Assembly (NCBI GenBank): GCA_951213105.1
Contig: OX578137.1
Coordinates: forward strand, 54,792,236 to 54,856,235
Direction: 5' to 3'
DNA from: Amaurobius ferox
Taxonomy: Eukaryota; Arthropoda; Arachnida; Araneae; Amaurobiidae
DNA: 64,000 bases
A program made the translations under genes and the position numbers. This document shows positions 33,374 through 46,689 of this stretch, in pieces; position 1 is the first letter of the stretch; each line of letters begins with the position of its first letter. A model generated the notes under the pieces. The model saw only the letters and a program-made list of their open reading frames with translations, made no database searches and was not told the origin of the DNA.

Positions 33374-34316
33374 TGGTAGGTAGAGTAGTTCCGTAAAAGT
33401 GCTCGAGGAAAAGCTTTCGTTTCATTCAAGAGTGGCATTCGTTTCCTTCAAAAAGACTTGGCTCGGTTAAAATATTTATAATTAGACAACAGATGGGTTC
33501 ATGAAATAATTTTTTTCTGGAGCAAAATTAATTTTTATGTGAAATATTCAGGATCTACTCAAAAATGATAAACGGTGGATGGCGGGTGAATATTTTATAT
33601 TATAATTAAAAAATCGAAGAGGTTTCAGACGCCCTAAAAGTATATAGTATTTTAAAAATTCATTAAAATATTTCCATTAGCCGTATGAATTATTTTCAAA
33701 TTCTGTTTAAGGATAATGTTTCTATCTTTACGATGGTATCAAGATAGAAACTGTGTGATAATGTTTTAAATCGCTAAAGAATCGTGATGTGTAAATATCG
33801 TTCAAATTTTTGTAAATCGGACTAAAACATAAAATAACTAATAACATAATTCGAAATTTAAAAAATAAATACTGACAATGTGCACCTATTCGTGTCGTCG
33901 TATAACTGGATATTTTATTTCATGGTCGTCCAAAACTTAGATTTTACGCTACATACTGCTCAGACACACTTATAAATTTTCCTTTATTAGGTATGGTGCA
34001 AGCCTCTCAAATATAAAGAAACTAAAATCCTTACAATTTAGCTTAAGATATCTTTAATAAATGTTAATTTGTTAAATTATATATAGCGCTTGGAGAATAT
34101 AATTCAGTCTGGTTAAGTTTCGTGGTTGATACAATAACTGTGAATAGTTTCATGTTTTAGGTCATTCAGGACAGGCTTCTGGAGGGTTCGGAAAGACTTT
34201 ACGACACCCCAAATCTTGCCCGACCAAGTTAGTTTCTGGCTAGTAGTCTATGCTATAAGTGTACACAAATTCAGCCTTCTAGATCACCAGTAGGCGTATC
34301 CAAAATCTGTATATCT
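33374..34316. other. No gene identified
   Basis: No motif or repeat recognised. Confidence 0.4.
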
Positions 34317-35653
34317 TTAAAATACTATTGTTTCTCTCTCAAAAGGGAAAATTGAAATTCTGACTCCATTATGTTCTATCCCCCAATCAATATTATAAGA
34401 GTGCAAAGACTCATTTTTTTCCGTAACCAACCGCCTACTGTAGTGATGGGGAAGGTAAACAGATGTTAGACAATTATAATACAGATTTCTTACCAACGAA
34501 GATTTAATGCAATTAGTTTTAAGTAGTTCTAGCGAATTATTATACAATAAAATAACCATTATTTTAAAGCCTCCTTTTGAAAACTCTCGTGCATTTCTTT
34601 GTACAGAACTGTATCTAAAATACCATTTATAACCTATTATATTTGTGTTATCACTGAGACGCCATAGATGTTAATACCCGAGTTTATGATCAAAAGTTTA
34701 AGATAATATCGAGCACAATGTTAGATATACCCTATTGATCCCGATCCTATTAAAGTATGGGATGAGATTTTGGACCAAAGCTGACACGTAATCTTTTCCG
34801 AAAACAAGTTTTATAATGGAGTGGAGAACAACGTCAGCGTAGACAGATTCTGAAAAGGCATTAGAGCATAATCTTTCTAATCTTTACACGTGGGAAAAGG
34901 GAGAAAAATATAATGGAGGAAAATGGATTTATGGAAAAAGAGGGAAAAGTAAATGCAATTTGGGATTAAGAACTGAGCATTGTGAGAAGCATAAATGTTA
35001 TTACTACGTACTTTATAAGGTTCAAGACCATTATACTACTATAGCAAATAACCAGTAACGAGAAATGTCATTTTTAAAAAAGTATTATTCGAAGAGTCCA
35101 TCTCACGTATTAAGATGTAGTATGAGAGAGGAATTCAATACATGACTTTCTCTATATAAGTTCACTAGGATAAAAATTGCCACTATTGCTAACTACAAAA
35201 TGAAAAATCTTCACGCACGCGTCGTTGGATACGTTACTTATATTTTGATTTAGAAAGCATCGCTCTAAAGTAAAGGTGAGAAATTCTCAAGCTAGCTCAA
35301 AATCGAACAGGAAAAATACATTATTTTACAAAAAATATAATACCGTTTTACCTTTTCTGATATTTGTGTGCCCGCTACAGAACATCCTCTTATTTAATGA
35401 AGGAATTTAAGAAAATAGATAGATACCTGCTCAAAACGGAATATTTCTAATATCACCATATTCTTATTCGGTAAAATTTTGTTAATGCTAGTTTCGGTAT
35501 GATAAGAGAAGGATCCAACATATAGAGCATATGCAGATAATTTTCGCATAACGTCTATATTCGCGTTTGTAGCCGCAATTATAAACCATGTGTCTGTAAT
35601 GTTTCGCGTTCTATCCCACAGGGACCAAACAACATTACGTATGTCCGGCACCA
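34317..35653 (-). CDS. Exon-like segments of an unrecognised gene or pseudogene (partial)
   Basis: Three minus-strand stretches look more protein-like than their surroundings. (1) 35653-35428, preceded by AG and ending GAGCAG|GTATCT: includes VVWSLWDRTRNITDTWFIIA and NKILPNKNMVILEIF. (2) 34849-34731, after CCTTTTCAG: SVYADVVLHSIIKLVFGKDY then SALVQNLIPYFNRIG. (3) 34437-34317, after a pyrimidine-rich CCCCATCACTACAG: TEKNESLHSYNIDWGIEHNG to a stop. Problem: segment 1 ends in phase 0, but segment 2 only stays open in a phase-1 frame, so they cannot be spliced directly. I do not recognise the family. It may be chance or a decayed gene. Confidence 0.2.
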
Positions 35654-36034
35654 CTAATTAATCAAAGGTTAATAACTTAGAACTTAAGCTTCACCTCCAT
35701 ACACAGCGTCCTCTGAAGCTATCGTCGATACATCCATTGCTTATTGTAGGTCTGAACTGTATTGCAAACACTATAATGCCAACACAATATACTGTTTTCC
35801 TTTTAAAATTAATCGGATCCTACTAATTTGTTGAATTCCCTATTTTATTTCATCCCATAACAACACCCACGTATCTAGTCTGAAAATTATTCCCTGGGTC
35901 ACTATATCGAATTTGAGTCATACAAAATATGACTCAAAATAATTTATGATTATGACATAAGGAACCATAGAAACTGACTGAGCACGAGGCTACGATGAAG
36001 TCATTAATTCATTCAACCCCAGTTACTGCTTACT

Positions 36035-36415
36035 ACTTTAAAGCTGCAAGACTTTTCTCGAAATAATGATTATTCTTGGAGATACCAGGACCTTCTTGAA
36101 GTTTTTACAGAGATTCTATAAAATAAGTCATTGCTTAATTGGAGAGCAGTTGCTGAGATACAAGCACTATTAAACTGTGAGATGCATCAATGTTTTGAGA
36201 ACAATATCGGCTATTTTATGAAATTAGTGGAGCGTTTAATTGCTGTTTTACTGTATCTGACAGTTAGTTGTTTAGTGATTTTGTGCTATATATTTATTTG
36301 CTGTATATTATTCCTGTTGAGCTTGTAAAGAGACGTGTTAGTTATTCCAAAATTTTGACTCATTCTTGTACCTTGAGAGTAGACCTACGCTTCCAGATGA
36401 TATGTCGCAACCCTA
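36035..36415 (+). repeat. Repeat G copy 2, LTR-like relic
   Basis: Colinear, diverged match to 10690-11140: CTCGAAATAATGATTATTC, GAAGTTTTTACAGAGA, GATGCATCAATGTTTTGAGA and GCTGTTTTACTGT. The 65-codon open frame inside it is not matched in copy 1, so it is unlikely to be real. Confidence 0.4.
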
Positions 36416-36529
36416 TAAATCTTTATACAGCAGATTAGCCAGATTCTGTTCTCGATCACGTTTTTAACCAATAGAATTTCATTATTCGTTGATTTTAATA
36501 ATTGTACGAAATAATTTTCTAAACTCTTA

Positions 36530-36735
36530 ATCTGTCTGCGCCATATAACATGCACTCATTAAAATACATAGACATACACACAGACATCAATACAAAACGT
36601 TCGATTCGAGTTCAGATATGCCTAATATGTAATTTTCTGTCGAAAACACGAATTCGAATTTTCAACCCGTAAAACAGTACTTACCCTATACATTATACTA
36701 TGCCTGTAGAGAAAGTTGTCGTTGTAAAAAACAAC
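36530..36735 (-). repeat. Repeat A fragment, diverged
   Basis: Inverted 5' part of repeat A: CACACAGACATCAATACAAA, TTCGATTCGAGTTC, a CACGAATTCGAATTTTCAAC block, then a decayed terminal hairpin. Confidence 0.6.
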
Positions 36736-36739
36736 TATC

Positions 36740-37965
36740 GTATAAATCAAACGAATCTTAAAATCATTATGAAGATTTTTAACATGTAGAAATAAATAAG
36801 AATTCTTTGAAGTGAATCTCAAAGAAACCCTTCGAAATCAAAATGTCTCACTTTTATTGATTTTTGTATCATTGAAAGTGTTTTTACATAAGAAACTGGA
36901 TATAAACATAAGGAATGAAATAAAACAAAAGTAGGAAAGTTGAAAATCTGTGTTTGGAGCATCAAAACAAGTTCCTTCCGTCTGAAATGCGATAAGCTCT
37001 CAACGTGATCTGAATATAGACTTCTAACGAATATGAAGATTTTAAATAATTCTTGAATTTTATTGATTTTTAATACATAATTCAACTTCTTTATATTTTT
37101 CTTTCAGGCACCTAAAATATTTTTTCTAAACGTTTTATTAATTATAAACTATTTATAAAACCACTTATAATATACTTTTATTTCACGATTGAGTATTTTA
37201 TATTTTAAATCTTAGAAAACATGTTAATGTTAAACTATCTGTTTGGTAGAATAAAGTCCATTCAAAAAAATATTTAATGAATATTCTTATATTTAATATT
37301 CAAGGGAAATATTTAATAAATATTCTTAAGTCTATTAAATTTGTTTAGAAAGGGAGGGAATAATATAAGATTGTCATAATTATATCCAAAATTATATTTG
37401 TCTTTGCAAATCTACTATATCCTTTTTGACAAAGTTTAAAAAAAAAAACTACTTCAGTTTTTACGTGTTTCTTGGTTTCAGACAAATTCATTTATTATCG
37501 AGTGCCACAGTTACGGAAATTCAAATTTAGTTCATGACTACTATTTAGTTAATGCACTTATAGAATATTTTTAATACTGTAATTTTTTTGCCAATGTTTA
37601 CTAAATCAGCACCAGTGTAATAAAATACATAGGTGCAAAGTGTTATAAAAACTGTACGCATATTTTTAGAACTATGCCAATAAATCCATGGGCTCACACG
37701 TTTTCGCACAGACAAACGTGAACGCACTAACGGATTCGTAAAAATTTTGAGCATAGTTAATATGCATCCTTAACATGTAAAAAACTCCTTACATCAACTC
37801 GTTACAAAATTGTTACATCAATTACAATATCTCCCTTAAGTTTCTACTATGCATTGTGGGAAAAGTTAATATAAAAACTAAATTGTTTAAGTAATTTTTT
37901 CTGTTCGTTTACAGAATTTAAGTGGATATGATTTTACCAAACGCTTAAACATTTATTTTTATCAC
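36740..37965. other. No gene identified
   Basis: AT-rich. Short open frames on the minus strand (36622-36822, 36819-37085, 37545-37754) have no recognisable domain. Confidence 0.4.
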
Positions 37966-37970
37966 TTTTT

Positions 37971-38099
37971 ACTTTCCTTATATACATAATGTATAAGGAA
38001 AGTATTGTGACGGAGTCGAAAATTCAAATTCGAGTTTTCGACGGGAGAGCACGTTTCAAGCATACCTGATCATGAATCAAACATTTTTGAAGTGATGTC

Positions 38100-38159
<60 letters not shown>

Positions 38160-38997
38160 TATGTGTGTGTGTGTGTGTCAGTGAGTCTGTGGAGACGATA
38201 ACTGACGAACGAATAGACAGATTCGAACGAAATTTGGTACAAAAATCACAATTCGTAAACGCTGGAAGCCTCTTGTTTTTATACGCAATCGAATATTCAG
38301 AACCCCTTAAATTTTCGAGTGAAATTTTGAAAAAATCGTCAAAAAATCAAAACCGCTAATAAAGTTATGCAAATAGACATTTCTTATGTAATTTTTAATT
38401 AGAAAACGATTGACATAAATTTTAGAACGATAACATGAACCGTTCTCGAGATATTGCACATTTTTCAAAAAAATTATCAAAAAGTTATATAAAATAAAAA
38501 AATTCCTATTGAGAAACATGTTCACTTTTCATATGTAATACCATGCGATAAATTGAGTGACATCATTCTCGTGGATCTAGCTCGTTCCATTCATGAAAAA
38601 TGATACTTTGAGTAATACTTTTGTATTTGAACGCCAATAGTCATTTATCTGCTGTAAGAATAACTTATTTCTCCGTCCATAACGCTTGGCGAGATGGCCG
38701 GTGACATTTTGGCGACGAATATACATACATTTTGGCGACATACATTTTGACGACGAATTTGGCGGAATGTCGCCAACTTGGCGATATTTTTAATTGTTGC
38801 CAAATTAACAAAAATCTCGCCAAATTGATAAAAATGACTCTAAATCAATGAAAATGACGACTAATTGACCAAAATTCAATATCTTGGAAAGAATATAAGT
38901 ATTCACTATAAGAATAACAATTTTTTTAACTGTAAAAGTAGTAAATTCATTGCATTATATAAGGAAAGTCATGTGTTGCCCACATCAGATTTTTTTA
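37971..38997 (+). repeat. Repeat A, full copy
   Basis: 5' hairpin ACTTTCCTTATATAC/GTATAAGGAAAGT, then GAAAATTCAAATTCGAGTTT, (TG)n at 38101-38157 with a second TG run to 38178, GACGATAACTGACGAACGAA, the AAAACCGCTAATAAAGTTAT block and an expanded TTGGCGA module near 38690-38790. It ends in TATATAAGGAAAGT (38956-38969), which is complementary to the 5' tip, and a small hairpin ATGTG-TTGCC-CACAT. Open frames here are translated TG repeats. Confidence 0.9.
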
Positions 38998-40395
38998 ATA
39001 CAGATACAGCGACGTTTGACAGGTTACATTTCTTTATCCTTCTAGCCTTCGAATTTATAAGGGCCTTGTAGAAAATCGTCCTCTCTGATGTAATGTTGTT
39101 TTATATACGCAATATATGCAATTTTACTATAATAATTAAAAATAATATTATCACTTTTAATTCCTTTAAAATATCAATCGGCTGCATTTATTTGCTTTAT
39201 TGTCACACTATCGTTTTATAACGTAGCCAGATATTGGAATGATTTTGCTGTTTCTTTTATATTTTTGGTTCTGGGAAAAGTATTAAACTTATACTTTTCG
39301 ATAACATTTATTTTAACAAGTTTGTTGGTTATCCTCAGCCTTATCCTGAGCAAGAAGATTTTGTTATACTAACATCAACGTATTCGAAAAGTAAGTAAAT
39401 AATTCAGACGTTAATAGTCCACTCTTATTTATATAATGCTTATTTATATAAGACAAAAAAGTTGTGTTTGTAAGTGACCTAGTGATAAGGACGTTAATAT
39501 CTGTAAGACAAATGGCGAAACACACTGTGCCGACAGATAATGCATTACATCTCTTTTTCGTATATTTGGACATTTCTAACCACAAAAAAATTAAGAAAAA
39601 TAATCGAATGTTATCTACATTTTATAGTGTTTATCTTTGAGAATCATCAGTGAGAAAATTATCATTATAATATTCAGTAACTATCTAAGAGCAATAGTAT
39701 ATATATTTAATTTCTTACTTTAAAATTGTAATTTTCTTTCCCGGACGTTAATAAACGTCAATATTACTACTTAACATTTTAGCAGTACATTTGCCAAATA
39801 TATATTTGTTCAATATTTATTTTGTACACTTATGAACAAAACTTCTTACTTATCAAAAAGTAGGCATAGCAATTCTATACGTGGCATCACACTTTATACT
39901 TTATGCAACAGTCTTTTCAGATAAGTCCATTTGCAGTTGAGTCCATAATACATGCACGCTTTAGAGATGAATCCATACTACATGGAATCTTTACAGATGA
40001 GTCAATATTTACGCTAATATGTGACATTTGGTATTATATTACTACATTCGGAGTGCGGAGGTGCCTCTTAACCAATCCTTCAATGTAAATGTATTGTTTA
40101 CGACTTACGTGTATGTTTTGCTTTCAATATATATATGGTACAACTGCCGTATCACTAAAATAGGATTCTTATCTTACGAGCTCTGGGAGTTGCAAAATAT
40201 TCCTGTCAAGTGCCTGCTGATCTTCGCCTCAGCTACTGCTCTCTTCTCTTAGGGACATTTTGCTTGGGAGGGGGGCAGTACAACAGACCTCAGGTCTCTG
40301 TGTTAGGCTCTCTCTGAGCCAACCCTCTCGAAGTCATAAGTCGTAACATACATACACACTAACATTAAGAATATCGAAATTGGACGTTGAACCAG
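38998..40395. other. No gene identified
   Basis: No supported coding region. Short frames near 39364-39585 and 39903-40252 have no recognisable motif. Confidence 0.4.
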
Positions 40396-40620
40396 TGTGG
40401 CAATGTCCTTACTCGTTACTGATGAGTCCATATTCCAATTGCAGACTGACTTTCATCGCATCAATATATGGAGAGAAGGGGGAACACACTGCTATTTATC
40501 ATTCCCTTAACATCATGGATAGGTGCCAATTCAGAGGTGGTAGAGATTGGTATGGGAAGACATAATGATGAACGAGCACATCTCTGAGAAATGTTCTGTT
40601 ACTAGTAATAGTAACAGAGA
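40396..40620 (+). pseudogene. Tc1-like transposase fragment
   Basis: The translated sequence includes LVTDESIFQLQTDFHR followed by INIWREGGN. This is the region around the first catalytic Asp (TDE) in Tc1 transposases. A frame change follows, with faint similarity continuing. Only this segment is seen; no QDN or SPDLNPIE motif follows within the readable frame. Dead relic. Confidence 0.7.
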
Positions 40621-41493
40621 CTGGTTTTAGAACCCCATGTTCGATTTTATCGAGTTGCTGTAGGTCCACAATTTTCATTCATGTACGTTAACGCGCGTAA
40701 CATCCATCGCTATGATTTTCTTCAGATTAAAAATATCCAGCGTACTTCCATTACGTTTTTACACACGCATACCAAGTTTCGTTCCATTCCAACTTTTGAT
40801 TCGTAATAAATTCACAAGTATAGAGATTATGCTTGACTTTAGTATACCAATGTACAAAACTAATTTCGATTTCAACAAAAAATGTAGAACCAAATTCCTT
40901 GACAGCCCAACGCTTATGTGTTTAACAGTGACAATTCCTATTAAGCAAATAAGAAAATACCCCGCAGAGTAAATTAAAATTAAATTGTATATTGATTTAG
41001 AAATTCTCAAATTACTTTAATTATTCGGTGTTTTTTAATCAAATAAAGTTCAGTGATAACTAACTTTATATAGCATCAGATCAAACATCAATTCCATTAT
41101 ATCCGTTAACGAAACAGAACAGTACATCGTCGACTTATATTTGTATTACCCATAGACGTAATTAATAGCATTAAAATATTATTTCTAAAAACCTATTTAA
41201 TCAATTGGTTTAAAAATGGCTGCATACATTTCAGATTTTTAAATAATTAACTTATTTGTATCCCGGTTTTAAATTTTATATAGCATTTTATGTCTATTGA
41301 AATTGGGGTAAGAGCATCATTTTGAAATTTATCAAAACATCAAAGACATATTTGAAAGGTTTCTTTTGAATACTACATTATTATTTCTTCACTAGGGGCA
41401 ATTTTTGATAGTGTAAAGACGAAATACAAATTTTCAGATGATCTCATTGGGCATTATATATTTACTGTAAAAACCATAGGTTTATCAATTTTT
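40621..41493. other. No gene identified
   Basis: Mirror-image open frames at 40712-40972 (plus) and 40759-41010 (minus) are not supported by any motif. Confidence 0.4.
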
Positions 41494-41618
41494 ACTTTCC
41501 TTATATACATAGTGTATAAGGAAAGTATTGTGACGGGGTCGAAAATTCGAATTCGAGTTTTCGACGGGAGAGCACGTTTCAAGCATCCCTGATCACGAAT
41601 CAAACATTTTTGAAGTGA

Positions 41619-41662
<44 letters not shown>

Positions 41663-41715
41663 TATGTGTGTGTGTGTGTGTGTGAAAGTATGTGTGTGTG
41701 TGTGTGTGTGTGAAA

Positions 41716-41764
<49 letters not shown>

Positions 41765-42537
41765 AGTGAGTCTGTGGAGACGATAACTGACGAACGAATG
41801 GACCGATTCGAACCAAATTTGGTACAAAAATCACAATCCGTAAACACTGGAAGCCTATTGTTTTTATTTGCAATCGAATGTCCAGAACCTCCCTTAATTT
41901 TCGAATGAAATTTTGAAAAAATTGTCAAAAAATCAAAACCACTAATAAAGTTACGCAAATAAACATTTATTATGTAATTTTTCATTAGAAAACGATTGAC
42001 ATAAATTTTAGAACGCTAACATGAACCGTTTTCGAGATATTGTACAGTTTTCAAAAATATTACCAAAAAGTCATATAAAATAAAAAAAATATTTCCTATT
42101 GAGAAACATGTTTACTTTTCATATGTAATACCATGCGATAAATTGAGTGACATCATTTTCGTGGATCTAGCTCGTTCCATTCATGAAAAAAGATACTTTG
42201 AATAATACTTTTGTATTTGAACGCCAATAATCATTTATCTGCTGTAAGAATAACTTATTTCTTAGTGCATAACGCTTGGCGATATTTTGGCGACGAATTT
42301 GGCGGAATGTCGCCAACTTAGCGACATTTCGAAATGTGGTCAAATTGACGAAAATCTCGCCAAATGGATTAAAATTACGCTAAATCAATGAAAATTACGA
42401 CTAATTGTCGAAAATTCAATATCTTGGAAAGAATATTAGTATCTACTATAAGAAAAACCTATTTTTTTTACTGTAAAAGTAGTAAATTCATTACATTATA
42501 TATGGAAAGTCATGTGTTGCCCACATCAGATTTTTTA
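41494..42537 (+). repeat. Repeat A, full copy
   Basis: All family landmarks are present from ACTTTCCTTATATAC to CCCACATCAGATTTTTT. The TG tract (41622-41764) is broken into four blocks by AAAGTA, so it has been internally duplicated. Confidence 0.9.
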
Positions 42538-42575
42538 CATATTAGCTACGGTAATTAATTGTATTGTTTCTCGTT

Positions 42576-43519
42576 ACTTTCCTTATATACATAATGTATA
42601 AGGGAAGTTTTGTGACGGTATCGAAAATTCGAATTCGAGTTTTCGACGAAAGAGCACGTTTCAAGCATCCCTGATCACGAATCAAACATTTTTGAAGTGA
42701 TGTCTGTGTGTGTGTGTGAAAGTATGTTTGTGTGTGTGTTTGTGTAGTGAGCCTGTGGAGACGATAACTGACGAACGAATGGACCGATTAGAACGAAATT
42801 TGGTACAAAAATCAAAATCCGTAAACACTGGAAGCCTATTGTTCTTAAACGTAATCGAATGTTCAGAACTCCTCTAAATTTTCGAGTGAAATTTTGAAAA
42901 AATCGTCAAAAAATCAAAACCGCTAATAAAGTTACGCAAATAGACATTTCTTATGCAATTTTTCATTAGAAAATGATTAACATAAATTTTAGAACGCTAA
43001 TATGAACCGCTCTTAGATATTGCACATTTTTCAAAAAAAATATCAAAAAGTCATATAAAATAAAAAAAATATATATTTCCTATTGAGAAACAAGTTCACT
43101 TTTCATATGTAATACTATACGATAAATTTGGTGTCATCAATCTCGTGGATCTAACTCGTTCCATTCATGAGAAGAGGTACTTCGAGTAATACTTTTGTAT
43201 TTGAACGCCAATAGTCAGTTATCTGCTATAAGAATAACTTATTTCTCCGTCAGTAAAGCTTGGCGAGATTTTGGCGACGAATTTAGCGGAATGTCGCCAA
43301 CTTGGCGACTTTTTGAAATGTGGTCAAATTAACGAAAATCTCGCCAGATTAAAATGACGCTAAATCAATGAAAATTCAACTAATTGTCGAAAATTCAATA
43401 TTTTGGAAAGAACATAAATATCTACTATAAGGAAAAACCTATTTTTTTTTACTGTAAAAGTAGTAAATCCATTGCATTATATAAGGAAAGTCATGTGCTG
43501 CCCACATCAGATTTTTTTT
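42576..43519 (+). repeat. Repeat A, full copy, direct neighbour
   Basis: Starts 38 bp after the previous copy, same orientation. The TG tract is short. The TTGGCGAGATTTTGGCGACG module and the 3' hairpin block are kept. Confidence 0.9.
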
Positions 43520-46500
43520 ATTTGTTTGATCATTAAATCCAGATTTGTATATTTCATAAAAAATTATTTACCTTTGGTACGTAATAGTAATATCTATCAT
43601 TTCATGAATTGGACATCAAAAATTCTGCAGGCAATCACATTAATACTAGAACATTTTGCGACAAATTATTCTATTTAGACCTTTTGGGAACATTTTTAAA
43701 GGGTCCCTTATCAGTCTAATTTAGCGAATAAAAAATTATGTTTTTTTAACTTACATGTGCGTACATAAAAAAGGAATCTGAATAGAAAGTGGAGATTTCA
43801 AGTTAACATAAAAGTATTCTACTTAATACCGTGAGGTGTTCCGGAGAAAATTTACACAAAGTAAAGATATAATAAAAGTCGACTATTTTCATTTTCAAAA
43901 TATTAACTCGCCTTATGCGTAATAATATATCTACGAGGAATTTAGTGGCATCTACGAGGAATTTGCATAGCCTAGGCACCATTTGCATAGTCATCTTAAC
44001 TATTTAATTATTTCATTTGTTTTAATCCTTTTCTGCCAATGCCAATCTCAGATGATCTTTGAGAATTTCGTTGAACACACCTTTGAAACTTGCAACATAA
44101 TACCAAATATACATTGAAAGCTGTGGTAAATTAATCTGATGGAAAATTTCCCCTGAGTTAAATAAAAGCTAACCGATTTTTTTTTTCTTTTTTCTTTTTT
44201 TTTGACAAAGATTTTACTAATGTCCTTTCGTTTATAAATCTATAAGTTTAAAATTAAGATTTTCAGATGTGCTTTTACATTCAATTCCTTACTTTCAATT
44301 ACATCACATTCCATTAAACTAAAAAAAATCATCCATTTCAAAATATCAAAACTCTCCAAAGATATTTAAATGTGTTATGTAATGAAATGTATCAGAACGT
44401 GTATTGTATATGAATTTCAAACTACTAAATATGCAACTACATTTAGTAATTTATATTTAGAATATACGCGTTGTTATATAAAACCTGATGTTTCAAAAAA
44501 GTTACATTTAATCTCATGCTATGGAATAAATGAAATTGGTAGAGATATATTGTTAAGGTTATGTAGCAATTAAGTACTTTCATACTTCTAATGGGATAAA
44601 AGTAGTTTACTGAACACTCAACTGTTATCTTTATCTCAGCTTGCTGGCTCTTAAAACTTCTATCATTTACACTTCAGAATTATTTGAGAGGCCTGATTAT
44701 TTGAGATCATGTCTTTCGTGAAATCTAGTGAAGCTATAGACTACTACAGATGTAACATATATATCTATGTACCTTGGATAACGAGAGAAACTGAAAAAAT
44801 CTCAAAACCTAACAGTTTGACCATTCTTTAACATTTGCTTTATTTGTATCTTGTTTGTTTGTTTGAAAGTAGAACAACTGCAAATGCTTTCAAAACATAA
44901 TATCCTTTCGGATGTTTAGATTGGGAGTTCGCCGTTTATGAGTTCATTATTATAATAGGGGATAATATATAAGGTGGTCATACATGTTAAAACGCTTCTT
45001 AAGGGCGTATTAATCAGGTTCAGAGAGTTTGTCTTCACAGCAAGCTTAGATTTTATGTCGATGTTAAGAAAAATCTAAAGTTATAATCCAACTTCTTGCA
45101 AGGCCTTAGCTACAGAGACACTGTCAATGAAACCATTCGCCGGGGAGAGCCTGGAGAGCAGTTTTCCAACAAAGATTATAGTGGCAGACGATTTGGGACA
45201 TGGCTAACAAAATAAGGTTCAGCTCTCCACCTGGAAGTGTCCAGTACTTGTAGCTATGGGAGGTCCGTACTGAAGGAACCTCTTACTCTAAGAACTACGG
45301 TCATTAATTATACCACAGTTCATCATCACCAGATTTATGTGGACCTTAGAGGATTTTGGCTATGTCTACGGAGTCTGAAGCCCATACGGCCTGAAAAGAA
45401 CGACCTGCCACTACTGGAGAATTTGGTAACTAAAACGAACTTAGTAAGAGGATTGCATTTGGAACTCGCAGAAGGGATTTCTCGGCAATGTATTAGTTTA
45501 AAAAATTCGCACTAGGAGATAATTTAGCGCTGCAACTCGGAAAAATGAGCAAAATTTGCATACGTCAGAGCTTTTAGTGCTTTATAAATCCACTAGGGAG
45601 TTTTTAAGATATTTCTCCTTGTAGGAAAAGCGTGATGACTACCATAAGAAAAATGATCTATTGAGAATTTGCTCAATAAAAACAATGAAAATCATGTCAA
45701 TGTGTGTTGATTGTTTCTGAAAAGTCATGTGCTTCGTGAATGTGTGTTGGTTTTTAATTGGGATAGCTGGGTATTAGTTGAGCATTAGGAGATCTTTAAT
45801 TTTCATTAATTTTAATTCTTAGAGTGTACCCATTAGCTCAGGTTGTCTGGTGTTTGAATATCCTGTTAATACGTGTACAGAAATTTTATGAAATTCGCTG
45901 TTATCTACGAGTCAATTATTCACAAAGTTGTATTATTTTGATTTACATATTTTGGTTAATCGTGTTATATTGGCATTAGAGGAAACTTGATATGAAAAAA
46001 TTATTTTTTGAATTAAGTAGGGCCAGTTAATTTGCACTTCGTTAACCGAGTATTGGGTTAATTGAGCATCCAAGTAATCACATATGAAGAATTATGTCAT
46101 TTTTCCCAAGGAAGATCCTGCAGCTTTATAATCGAAGACTTCATAGGGATCAGTTTAAATAATAATCTCGTTAACTAGGGATTTCGTTAATCAAATTTTA
46201 TATACTTGGCAATCATTGGCGAGGCGTAGTTAGTCTATCAATTGTGAAATCAGGGGGTGATAGGTAGGTCAGGAATTTTGTAGTTACTATTGCAAAGTAA
46301 AAAGTGTGTGAAAATATTCTCAAAAATGTATGTTCGCCATAGCATTTATGTACATATAATAGTCCTTAATTATATAAATAATCTTTATCTGCTGGAACTC
46401 GTTGGAAGCTGCATTTATAACTTGACTACGTGCGCCATGAGATTATTTATTTATGTATTAAAAAGTCATTTTAATTAACTGTAAAATATATTGCATAAAA

Positions 46501-46540
46501 TAGCATTTAATAACAATGATTATTTGAATTCTGATTAAAT
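43520..46540. other. No gene identified
   Basis: AT-rich with a slightly more complex stretch at 45000-45560. There a 92-codon open frame (45237-45515) has no known domain. CGTTAACCGAG and TCGTTAATC phrases near 46040-46190 recall pogo/Tigger-type ends but are too weak to call. Confidence 0.35.
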
Positions 46541-46548
46541 AGGATGAA

Positions 46549-46584
46549 GCACATAAAACTAAAGTAAACTTTAGCTTTATGTGC
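46549..46584. repeat. Hairpin, 15-bp stem with one bulge
   Basis: GCACATAAA and CTAAAG pair with CTTTAG and TTTATGTGC around the loop TAAA. Confidence 0.85.
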
Positions 46585-46614
46585 ACTTCTTCTTCTTATG
46601 TGCACTTCTCTTAG

Positions 46615-46683
46615 TCACTTCATCTTATTACTTATTTTACTTCATATAAAAGATGAAGTAAAATAAGTAATAAGATGAAGTGA
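46615..46683. repeat. Perfect 31-bp hairpin, 7-nt loop
   Basis: 46615-46645 is exactly complementary to 46653-46683 around the loop ATAAAAG. The arm reads TCACTTCATC...TTACTTCAT. There are no mismatches, so it is young or maintained. Confidence 0.95.
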
Positions 46684-46689
46684 ATATAT

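Noticed and set aside
38024..38359. His/Thr- and Cys/Val-repeat open frames (also near 41593-41985, 51769-52113, 48953-49213)
   Set aside because: These are translations of TG/CA and TA microsatellites on either strand.
46030..46200. pogo/Tigger transposon end
   Set aside because: GTTAACCGAG-like strings are suggestive, but no paired inverted ends or transposase remain.
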